A stretch of DNA of 64,000 nt, taken from positions 1 to 64,000 of the forward strand of contig JAHBUC010000016.1 in the NCBI GenBank assembly GCA_019638275.1, given 5' to 3'. Shown here piece after piece: positions 43,189-50,796 of the stretch. The notes beneath the pieces are model-generated. The model ran no database searches and was not told the origin of the DNA. It saw only the letters and a program-made list of their open reading frames with translations. Positions within the stretch are counted from its first letter, which is position 1, and the number at the start of each line of letters is the position of its first letter. The translations under genes were made by a program, and so were the position numbers. Source of the stretch: Cyclobacteriaceae bacterium. GTDB taxonomy: Bacteria; Bacteroidota; Bacteroidia; Cytophagales; Cyclobacteriaceae.

Positions 43189-45408
43189 TTACTTTACGGT
43201 GAAAATTGTTTGAACTGCTTTTGCCGAACCCAGTGCTTCACTTCGACTTCCGGGTAAAGAGCCACCAACTGAAACACGAACTTTACCGGGTTGGGTCACA
43301 GCAATACCTTTGTCATTAATAACTGTGTACATCTGCGGGGTGATGGTAAACTTAATTTTTTCAGAAGCTCCCGGAGCAAGCTTTACACGTTTAATTCCGT
43401 TTAATGAAAATAATGGAGCCGGAATTTTTGAATCAATATGCGAAATGTAAAGTTGAACAACCTCTTCACTTGATACCTTTCCTGTATTGGTAACCGTAAC
43501 TTCAACTTCAACTGGTTGATTCTTCTTTACGGAAGCGGAAGTAAGTTTTAAATCGCTGTAGGAAAATGTAGTGTAACTCAAGCCATAACCAAAAGGATAA
43601 AGGGGTTCGGCTTCCATGTAACGATAGGTCCTTCCTTTCATCGTATAATCTTCATACGCAGGAAGTTGATCAAGTGATTTTGGAAATGTAATTGGTAGCC
43701 TTCCGGAAGGTGATGTTTTTCCAAAAATAATATCGGCTACGGCATTACCTCCCTCCTGACCAGGATACCAGATCAACAATACAGCATCTGCCAATTCCTG
43801 TACTTCAGCCAGGTTCATTGGGCTGCCACCCGTTACAATAGCAATAACCGGGTTGCTGTGTCCGTCTTTTAATTTCTTCAGAAACTCAATCTGGTGTTTG
43901 GGAATGTTATAATCCAACCGATCACCAAATGTAGGTGAGGCAATTGATTCACCTTCTTCGCCTTCCAGTAAACCACTGATACCCATTACGTAGAAGGTAG
44001 CATTACTGTTCTTGGCATTACCGGTCGACCAATCCTGAGGATTGGCATTTGGCCTATCGAGCATAATTCCTAACCTATACTGAAGCTGACTACCCGGCTC
44101 AATGGCAGCAGCAATTCCTTCCACCACCGTTACCATTTGCGGATTAACTCCGTAGTAATTACCCAACAGAATATCAACATTAGCTGCAGTTGGTCCTGTA
44201 ATGAAATATTTGTTCAAATCATTGCGCAACGGCAGTACGCCATTATTCTTTAGTAAAACAATAGACTTCTGTGCTGTTTCCCGTGCAAGCGCCCTATGCT
44301 CAGGGCTGTTTATTACATTAGTGGAGATAGCATTGTATGGGTTTCGCTCTTTCGGATCGAACAAGCCGAGTTTAAATCGCGTACGTAATAATATGGCCAG
44401 CGCATCGTCAATTTCCTTTTCGGTAATGAGTTTCTTTTCAACAGCTTCAATTAATGCACCATATTCACTACCACAGTTTAAGCTCACGCCATGTTTAACT
44501 GCGAGAGCAGCAGCTTCTGCTTGCGTCTTAACAACATTGTGACCGTTTTGGTAAAAATCCACAACTGCCCAGCAGTCGCTCACCACATGACCTTTAAAGT
44601 TCCATTCCTTCCGAAGAATATCATTCAGAAGCGTGTTACTCGCGCAACAAGGTTCATCATTTGTTCTATTGTAGGCACACATTACTGATTCAACGCCAGC
44701 ATCAACGAGCGCTTTGAATGCAGGTAAATATGTTTCGCGTAAATCCTTTTGTGAAGATACGGCATTGAATTCATGCCTGAGTTTTTCCGGGCCGCTGTGT
44801 ACGGCAAAGTGCTTAGCACACGCAGCCGTCTTTAAATAATTCGGATTGTCGCCTTGCAGCCCCCGAACAAAGGCAACACCTAAACGTGACATTAAGAATG
44901 GGTCTTCACCATAGGTTTCTTGTCCACGACCCCATCTGGGATCACGGAAAATATTAATGTTGGGCGTCCAGAATGTTAATCCACCATACTGCTGATGATA
45001 TCCTTTTGAAACAGCGGCATTATACATAGCACGTGCTTCATCCGAAATGGCCGATGACACTCTATATATAAGGTCTTCATCAAACGTGGCACCCATGCCA
45101 ATGGCTTGGGGAAAAACGGTGGCCACGCCCCCGCGACCCACACCGTGTAAAGCCTCGTTCCACCAATTGTAGGCTGGTATTTTCAGCCTTTCGATGGCCG
45201 GACTCGCGTGCATCATTTGCGAAACCTTTTCTTGTAGGGTTAACCGCCCAATCAGGTCTTGCACACGGCTTTCCATGGGTTGTTCCGGATCAAGATATGG
45301 GGCGGCTTGCTGTGCCTGTGCTCCTAAGAAGCATAAAAGTGAAATCAGGAAAATGGCACACATTTGCCGGGTACCCTGTGGTGCTTTATTACTTAAATAG
45401 CTTGTCAT
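43189..45408 (-). CDS. GH3 beta-xylosidase
   Basis: A 739-residue exported GH3 hydrolase. Order: signal (hydrophobic MCAIFLISLLCFLGAQAQ; the ATG at 45363 would start there and is a fair alternative), TIM barrel with AAACAKHFAVHSGPE-type motif (AACAKHFAVHSGPEKLRHEFNA) and nucleophile D278 in GHVVSDCWAVVDF, alpha/beta sandwich with acid/base region (KNSNATFYVMGISGLLEGEEGE), and a C-terminal FN3-like domain (about 635-735). The SDCWA nucleophile context and TFWTPNINIFRDPRWGRGQETYGEDP are those of beta-xylosidases. It has its own promoter region with the shared operator at 45461-45483, and starts the operon with the symporter and GH43. Confidence 0.94.
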   Translation of the reverse strand: MTSYLSNKAPQGTRQMCAIFLISLLCFLGAQAQQAAPYLDPEQPMESRVQDLIGRLTLQEKVSQMMHASPAIERLKIPAYNWWNEALHGVGRGGVATVFPQAIGMGATFDEDLIYRVSSAISDEARAMYNAAVSKGYHQQYGGLTFWTPNINIFRDPRWGRGQETYGEDPFLMSRLGVAFVRGLQGDNPNYLKTAACAKHFAVHSGPEKLRHEFNAVSSQKDLRETYLPAFKALVDAGVESVMCAYNRTNDEPCCASNTLLNDILRKEWNFKGHVVSDCWAVVDFYQNGHNVVKTQAEAAALAVKHGVSLNCGSEYGALIEAVEKKLITEKEIDDALAILLRTRFKLGLFDPKERNPYNAISTNVINSPEHRALARETAQKSIVLLKNNGVLPLRNDLNKYFITGPTAANVDILLGNYYGVNPQMVTVVEGIAAAIEPGSQLQYRLGIMLDRPNANPQDWSTGNAKNSNATFYVMGISGLLEGEEGESIASPTFGDRLDYNIPKHQIEFLKKLKDGHSNPVIAIVTGGSPMNLAEVQELADAVLLIWYPGQEGGNAVADIIFGKTSPSGRLPITFPKSLDQLPAYEDYTMKGRTYRYMEAEPLYPFGYGLSYTTFSYSDLKLTSASVKKNQPVEVEVTVTNTGKVSSEEVVQLYISHIDSKIPAPLFSLNGIKRVKLAPGASEKIKFTITPQMYTVINDKGIAVTQPGKVRVSVGGSLPGSRSEALGSAKAVQTIFTVK

Positions 45409-45460
45409 TTCTGATGTTTTATAGGTCGAAATTGATCCTTAATTGACTAAAATATCCCCT

Positions 45461-45483
45461 ATTATGCAACCGATTGCACGAAT
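45461..45483. promoter_or_regulatory. LacI-type operator before the GH3 operon
   Basis: On the reverse strand the site reads TGCAATCGGTTGCATAAT, matching the site before SusC at 22 of 23 bases, 21 kb away. It lies about 55-75 bp before the GH3 start and some 80 bp from the stop of the upstream dehydratase gene. Confidence 0.72.
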
Positions 45484-45559
45484 TTATTCTGGGTTTCAGA
45501 TTCATACATTTACGCGGGTTTAATAGGTAAAGAACCCCTTTGAGCGTTAACCAGGATTT

Positions 45560-46849
45560 TTACTCAAAAAAGGGTATTCCTTGTGCCGCATATTTCTTCA
45601 ACCCTTCCTCATTAATGTCAACGCCAATACCGGGCTTATCAGACACCTTTAGAAAACCTTTGTCGATAAATTCAGTACCATCAAATGTTACAATCTCTTT
45701 CCACATTGGATCTTTATGATAATATATCTGCCACTCTAAGATCATAAAGTTTGGAACGGAAGCACAGACATGAGCCGCTGCCATTGCCCCCAGGTAGGAT
45801 GCTACCATATGCGGGGCAAAAGGGATATAGTATAGATGAGCCAGGTTGGCTATTCGCTGACCTTCTCCGAGTCCCCCTGCTTTTTGCAGATCTGGCATAA
45901 TAATATCCACCGCATTCTTTTCGAGTAATGGTCGGAACCCGTGGGCCAGGTAGTGATTTTCACCAGCACAAATGGGTGTACTGGTAGACCTGGTGATTTC
46001 AGCATATGCTTCAACATTTTCAGCAGGGATCGGCTCTTCCAACCACATCAGGTTTAGCGGTTCAAGAATTTTAGCAGCCTTGTGGGCTGTGGGTAAATCA
46101 TATCGGCCATGCATGTCTGCACAGATATCAATATTTGGTCCGACAGCTTTTCTGGCTGCTGCCATTTGATCATACATGCGCTGTATTTCAGCTTGGTTGG
46201 CTGTCCAGTTCCACCTGTCATACTTATTTGGATCATTGGCTTGATCCAAATCAAACTTCACAGCGGTAAAGCCCATTTGTACTGCTTCTTTAGCAGCAGC
46301 GGCAAAGTCCTCAGGTTTTGGTAATTGGTTTTGATACAAAGCCGTGTCCATATACACACGTACCCGATCACGAAACTTACCACCAAGCAATTGATAAACC
46401 GGAACATTCAAAGCCTTTCCTGCCAAATCCCAAAGGGCCGTTTCAATGGCAGTCAATACAGCTATGTACATACCAGACTGAGCTCCTCCAAAGACACCAC
46501 CCTTACGAATTTGCTCAAATAGTCTATGTACGTTTAATGGACTTTGGTCTCTAAGAAAAAATCCAAATCGTTTTGCCAGGTGGTAGCCTCCTCCCACTGC
46601 GTCAACCGCCTCACCACACCCATAGATATCCTGGTTGGTAAGTATTTTGACAAACATTCTACCACCACCTCTAAGAAAGGCTACTTTCACATCAGTAATC
46701 TTCAAATCTGATGGTGCCGATAACTTAGGAGCATTGTCAACTGCGGTTGTTAATCCCTGACCGAAAGTATCGGCTATACCTGATAGACCTAAAGCACTGA
46801 TCATTGCGCTTTTGGTCATGAATGAACGTCTTGAAGTTAAATTTCTCAT
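45560..46849 (-). CDS. Tat-exported enolase-superfamily sugar-acid dehydratase (GalD-like)
   Basis: A 429-residue mandelate racemase/muconate lactonizing-type enzyme. Metal ligands D245 (ICADMHGRYD), E271 (MWLEEPIP) and E297 (CAGENHY) are in place; H247 in DMHGR mirrors the D-x-H-G-R motif of D-galactonate dehydratase, and the D/H dyad appears as MPDLQKAGG and FAPHMVAS. It should dehydrate an aldonate or uronate-derived acid to a 2-keto-3-deoxy acid. The N-terminus has a twin-arginine signal (SRRSFMTKS plus hydrophobic stretch), so the folded enzyme is predicted to act in the periplasm, which is unusual for this superfamily. It is the last gene of the BASS-RraA-dehydratase operon. Confidence 0.88.
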   Translation of the reverse strand: MRNLTSRRSFMTKSAMISALGLSGIADTFGQGLTTAVDNAPKLSAPSDLKITDVKVAFLRGGGRMFVKILTNQDIYGCGEAVDAVGGGYHLAKRFGFFLRDQSPLNVHRLFEQIRKGGVFGGAQSGMYIAVLTAIETALWDLAGKALNVPVYQLLGGKFRDRVRVYMDTALYQNQLPKPEDFAAAAKEAVQMGFTAVKFDLDQANDPNKYDRWNWTANQAEIQRMYDQMAAARKAVGPNIDICADMHGRYDLPTAHKAAKILEPLNLMWLEEPIPAENVEAYAEITRSTSTPICAGENHYLAHGFRPLLEKNAVDIIMPDLQKAGGLGEGQRIANLAHLYYIPFAPHMVASYLGAMAAAHVCASVPNFMILEWQIYYHKDPMWKEIVTFDGTEFIDKGFLKVSDKPGIGVDINEEGLKKYAAQGIPFFE

Positions 46850-46883
46850 ATCTTATTAATTTACATTTTGTAGTTATTATTTT

Positions 46884-47849
46884 TTACCAGGTTCTTGTCT
46901 TGAGTAGTTCCTCAACTCTTTCTGGCGATACCGGAAGCTTGGTTTTGTTATCTTTTAACCACTGCGAAAAGTCCTTTTCAATATCATCCGTCCAGCGGCT
47001 ATCGATTTGACCAGCTGTGTATTTTTTCTCGCGCAAACGCTGATGCCCGAACATATCGCGCAGTCGAACAATTTCGGAAGTCTCCACTACCCGTAGGGCC
47101 AGGTGCGGTGGAATGAACAAAACACCACCATCTCTTGCCAGTACAACATCTCCCGGCATTACGGTTGCACCACCAATTCGTGTTATTGTATTTATACCAA
47201 CCAGTGTAGTGTTCAGGCGTATGGGTCCACCCCCACCCCCACCCCCCATACTTCCAAAATGATGTGACGGGTGATAGGATTTATAGTATGAAGTGAACCC
47301 TTTAATTTCTTTCAGTCCATTGATATCGCGCAGCGGGCCATCATATACTATTCCATTTCCGGATCGCGCAAAAATTGAATTGCCCAGGTTGTCGCCAATA
47401 GTTGGCCCGTCAATTAAAGCACCGTGATGATCTACTACATAAACATCCCCTGGTTGCAGCATATCAATTGCCCATGCATTTGGCGCAAGAACGCGTCCAT
47501 CTTTATTACCTTTTTCCTGAATTACTTTGTGAACATCTGGTCTTCCGGGAAAAAAGGTTGCAGTCAAGGCTCTGCCTACTAAAACACCTTCCGGATGAAT
47601 TTGCATCCAATCTCCCTCATATTGATAATTATACCCCGCTCCCCTGCATGTTGCCCAGGCTTCCTCCAGCGTAACGGATTTCATTCTTTTCAGTATATCA
47701 TCCGAAACTTTTGGTCTTCCATCCGGAAAGCGTTCCCCGGTCCATTCAGGCGTAAGGAATATAAGCTCCTCCTTCGAAAGTTGCTGTGCCGTCAGTTGAC
47801 TACCCATAACTAAAGCCAGCCCAAATAATAATCCTCGTATTGAATTCAT
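46884..47849 (-). CDS. Secreted RraA-family aldolase homologue
   Basis: A 321-residue protein with a Sec signal peptide (MNSIRGLLFGLALVMGSQLTAQQ) and an RraA/HMG-aldolase domain. The aldolase residues are intact: IGDNL (152-156) and R174-D175 in YDGPLRDINGL, which in HMG/CHA aldolases bind pyruvate and the divalent metal; so a class II pyruvate aldolase role fits better than RNase E inhibition. A run of seven glycines (202-208) encoded by a GGTGGG-type tandem repeat lies in a family-specific insert, and about 90 extra residues flank the core compared with ordinary 160-residue RraA proteins. It sits between the BASS permease and the Tat-exported dehydratase (gaps of 22 and 34 bp). Confidence 0.85.
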   Translation of the reverse strand: MNSIRGLLFGLALVMGSQLTAQQLSKEELIFLTPEWTGERFPDGRPKVSDDILKRMKSVTLEEAWATCRGAGYNYQYEGDWMQIHPEGVLVGRALTATFFPGRPDVHKVIQEKGNKDGRVLAPNAWAIDMLQPGDVYVVDHHGALIDGPTIGDNLGNSIFARSGNGIVYDGPLRDINGLKEIKGFTSYYKSYHPSHHFGSMGGGGGGGPIRLNTTLVGINTITRIGGATVMPGDVVLARDGGVLFIPPHLALRVVETSEIVRLRDMFGHQRLREKKYTAGQIDSRWTDDIEKDFSQWLKDNKTKLPVSPERVEELLKTRTW

Positions 47850-47871
47850 ATCAAATTAAGTTTAGTTCAAA

Positions 47872-48957
47872 TCAATTTTCCTTTGGTGGTTTTCTGTGCC
47901 AGTAAGAAGCCAGAATACTTCCGGTAATATTCATGAGCGGACCGAACACAGCTGGCGCTAAACCAACGGTTGCGATTCTTCCCATTTCTTTCGCAAGGCC
48001 CGCTGCCATCCCCGCATTCTGCATACCCACTTCAAGTGCTACTGTCCTGGAATCACGTTCATCCATTTTAAAAAGTCTTGCAAACCAGTAACCAATAAAA
48101 TACCCTGCCATGTTATGAACGAGCACCAGTGCAGTCAGCACTACTCCAATTTCAAGCAGGCTGTCTCTGCCCGCGGCTGTTATGATGGTAATGATGATTC
48201 CGATTCCAATCATGGATACAAGCGGCATGGCGAGATCAAGCCATTTTGATTTTCCATGAAGGAGTTTATTAAATAACAATCCAGCTCCGATTGGAATGAC
48301 AATCATTTTAAAGATGTCCCACATCATTTTCATAATATCGATTTCAATATAAGTGCCACCCAAAAATTTCATGAGTAGTGGCGTTGCAAATGGAGCGAGT
48401 AACGTACTTACCGTGGTTAATGTGATCGACAAAGCAAGATTCGCTTTTGCCAGGTAGCTCATTACATTAGAGGCCAGCCCACTGGGTGAGCAGCCAATCA
48501 AAATCATTCCGGCTGCAATTTCAGGAGTAAAATTACTGACGCTGGCCAGTGCAAAGCCAATCAAAGGCATCATTGAAAATTGCGCTACCACACCAATCGC
48601 TACGCCCTTTGGCATTTTAATTACACCAACAAAATCATTAACACTCATTCTCGTACCCATACCAAACATAATAATTTGAATGAGCGGGGTTATTAAAACC
48701 GACAGCTTGAATCCATTTACTTCCACCAAATATTTTGGATAATAAAGTGCACACGCTACTCCGGTAAAAATCATAAGCGAATAGGTGAAACCCTTAAGAC
48801 TTTCAAATCCCCTGGAGGATATTCCCAGCAACAATAAGAATAAAATAATAAATGGGCCTGCCTTTGAAAGGCCTGAAGAAAAAGCAACAAACACTGAATA
48901 AAGTAGTAAGGCCACCGATACTCCTAAAATAATTTTGAAAAGAGTTTCTCGCTTCAT
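47872..48957 (-). CDS. BASS-family (bile acid:sodium symporter-like) permease
   Basis: A 361-residue, roughly 10-helix inner membrane carrier. The core has the family motifs FGMGTRMSVNDFVGVIKMPKGVAIGVVAQFSMMPLIGFALA and GMILIGCSPSGLASNVMSYLAKANLALSITLTTVSTLLAPFATPLLMK, with ALEVGMQNAGMAAGLA in the second half. Relatives carry organic anions with sodium, including pyruvate, pantoate and sulphated steroids. As first gene of the operon with an exported dehydratase and a secreted aldolase homologue, it may import the keto acid or pyruvate they make; that is inference. The first two helices (about 1-70) precede the ten-helix core. Confidence 0.88.
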   Translation of the reverse strand: MKRETLFKIILGVSVALLLYSVFVAFSSGLSKAGPFIILFLLLLGISSRGFESLKGFTYSLMIFTGVACALYYPKYLVEVNGFKLSVLITPLIQIIMFGMGTRMSVNDFVGVIKMPKGVAIGVVAQFSMMPLIGFALASVSNFTPEIAAGMILIGCSPSGLASNVMSYLAKANLALSITLTTVSTLLAPFATPLLMKFLGGTYIEIDIMKMMWDIFKMIVIPIGAGLLFNKLLHGKSKWLDLAMPLVSMIGIGIIITIITAAGRDSLLEIGVVLTALVLVHNMAGYFIGYWFARLFKMDERDSRTVALEVGMQNAGMAAGLAKEMGRIATVGLAPAVFGPLMNITGSILASYWHRKPPKEN

Positions 48958-49190
48958 AAGTGGAACATTGTTTTTCTTAAACTTAAAATAGTTTTCACTG
49001 ATTGATTAGTACGAAGTGAAGTTAATGTGCCGTGATTAAAAAAACATTCCGTATGAAATACTATTCAGCCATTTAAGGAATAATAAAAAATGAAAAAACT
49101 TAACTGATTAAAAATTTCTATGAACAAAAAACAAATACCAATCCTGACAACATATCCTTTTAAAAAATCAAAAGATATGTTGGGATAAAA
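48958..49190. other. AT-rich spacer upstream of the BASS operon
   Basis: It should hold the promoter of the BASS-RraA-dehydratase operon. An imperfect ACATATC...GATATGT hairpin lies at about 49150-49181. No operator of the TGCAAYCGRTTGCA type and no gene were found here. Confidence 0.4.
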
Positions 49191-49217
49191 AGGTGGCCGT
49201 CAATTACACGGCCACCT
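49191..49217 (-). terminator. Strong terminator after the second SusCD operon
   Basis: AGGTGGCCGT/ACGGCCACCT is a perfect 10-bp stem with a 7-base loop, followed on the reverse strand by TTTTTAT. It lies 25 bp after the stop of the SusD-like gene. Confidence 0.85.
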
Positions 49218-49241
49218 CTATTATGATATGGTCATCTCTTG

Positions 49242-50792
49242 TTAAGGCGTATCCCAAAATACCCTGGACAACAAGTTATCACCACCCAAAGCTTGCGATG
49301 CATCCAGATAGTTTTGAGAATTCGTAGAAGCTTCACGTTCCGGGTATGCCATCCTTCTCACGAATCCACCATTCAGGTCGTTGTTGTAGAGATTTGGCGT
49401 CAACGCAGGAAAACCGCTTCTTCTAAAATTGGCCCACGCCTCAGTTCCATTTCTGAGATTTACAACCCAGTATTGTGTGTTTATTAATTCAAGTGCATCA
49501 GTCACGTTGAAAGCCACGCCAGGTTCAGCCAGATAATCATTTATATCATCGTTAGAAATTGGAGTAGTACCTGGATAAAGAGAATACACCTGCATGTCAG
49601 CCCGGATTGCATTTTCATAGTAAGTCTGTGCAGAACCAGCAGTCCAACCCCGCTGGGCAGCCTCCGCCAGCAGCAGCGAAGTCTGCGCATAGGTCACCCA
49701 GAAATCAGGAGCGGCCGGGGATGCTATCGTCCAGATATTCATCTGGGAATAGTCAAGTCCTCCACCACGCGGACCTCTGTAGGGTGCACCCGCAAGAATG
49801 GTTGTACTCAGAACTCCGACAGGAACTCCAAACTGATTGGTCAATTCAGTATCCGGGTCAGGATCACTGTCAACAGCATTTGGATTATCAAAAATTGCCA
49901 GAATAAATTGGGCGCGCGGATCGTTGGTTGATTTCAGTTGGTCTACAAATGGTTCTGCAGCATAGTAGAAACGTGAGAAATTTCGCAGGTTATTGTTTTG
50001 GGCATGCACATACAATATACCATCGTATTTAACATAGGCGTTGTCGTCATTTGAAGTCATCACACCACCTGCAACCGCTTCGCCAACAATCGTTTGAGCT
50101 TTTGTAGGATTAATCTTGGAATACCGCATGCCCAATCTTAGTAATAATGAATTACCAAGTTTCCTCCACTGCGCTACTTGATCGGCCGGATTGACAATAG
50201 GAATTTCAGCATTCGCTCCATAAAACAGATCGGCTGAAACGTAATCGGCAGCAGGATTTAATGCAGCAACTGCGCTTTTGATTTCATTATAGATATCATC
50301 ATATATAGCTTCATCATCATCATACTTTGGAAAGAAGGCGCCACTTATAACTGCCTTACCGGCATCAAAATACGGAACATGCCCATAGGTATCTACCAGT
50401 GCCATGAACGCCTGAGCTTTCCATATCCGAAGCATACTGCGCAGGTTAACCCGCTCGGCATTATCACCCAAAATTGATAAAGCTTGTGTTAAATTTCTGA
50501 TCGATCCTGTATAGGATTGGTCCCATTTGGGGATATTCATAAGATCTGTCCGTGCATTAAAGTTAAAACCCAGGGTAGCTCCTTCGTTGTACGGATTTAC
50601 AAAGTGCTGTACAATCGTATGCTCTCCTTCCCAGTTTCCGAGATGGGTACGTTGTGCTCCGGCCAAAAGAATTGCCGGATCAATATTAGTGATTGCATAT
50701 GGATTGGTGTTTACTTCTATGAAATCCTTATCGCACCCCCATGAGAACAGGAGGATAGCAATCAAGAGTATATAATTCCTTATCGGTTTCAT
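49242..50792 (-). CDS. SusD/RagB-like lipoprotein (second locus)
   Basis: About 516 residues from the ATG at 50792, chosen because it leaves the SusC stop (50797) intact and gives a clean signal peptide II (MKPIRNYILLIAILLFSWGC, Cys20). It belongs to the other large SusD branch (DKDFIEVNTNPYAITNIDPAILLAGAQ start; ILLAEAAQRGW and YLDASQALGG near the end). It binds glycans as lid of the SusC pore encoded just upstream. The last gene of its operon, followed by a strong terminator. It is only distantly similar to the SusD at 27812, so the two loci are not recent duplicates. Confidence 0.93.
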   Translation of the reverse strand: MKPIRNYILLIAILLFSWGCDKDFIEVNTNPYAITNIDPAILLAGAQRTHLGNWEGEHTIVQHFVNPYNEGATLGFNFNARTDLMNIPKWDQSYTGSIRNLTQALSILGDNAERVNLRSMLRIWKAQAFMALVDTYGHVPYFDAGKAVISGAFFPKYDDDEAIYDDIYNEIKSAVAALNPAADYVSADLFYGANAEIPIVNPADQVAQWRKLGNSLLLRLGMRYSKINPTKAQTIVGEAVAGGVMTSNDDNAYVKYDGILYVHAQNNNLRNFSRFYYAAEPFVDQLKSTNDPRAQFILAIFDNPNAVDSDPDPDTELTNQFGVPVGVLSTTILAGAPYRGPRGGGLDYSQMNIWTIASPAAPDFWVTYAQTSLLLAEAAQRGWTAGSAQTYYENAIRADMQVYSLYPGTTPISNDDINDYLAEPGVAFNVTDALELINTQYWVVNLRNGTEAWANFRRSGFPALTPNLYNNDLNGGFVRRMAYPEREASTNSQNYLDASQALGGDNLLSRVFWDTP

Positions 50793-50796
50793 AATA

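Noticed and set aside
46884..47849. RNase E inhibitor role for the RraA homologue
   Set aside because: It has a signal peptide and intact aldolase residues, so a regulator of cytoplasmic RNase E is unlikely.
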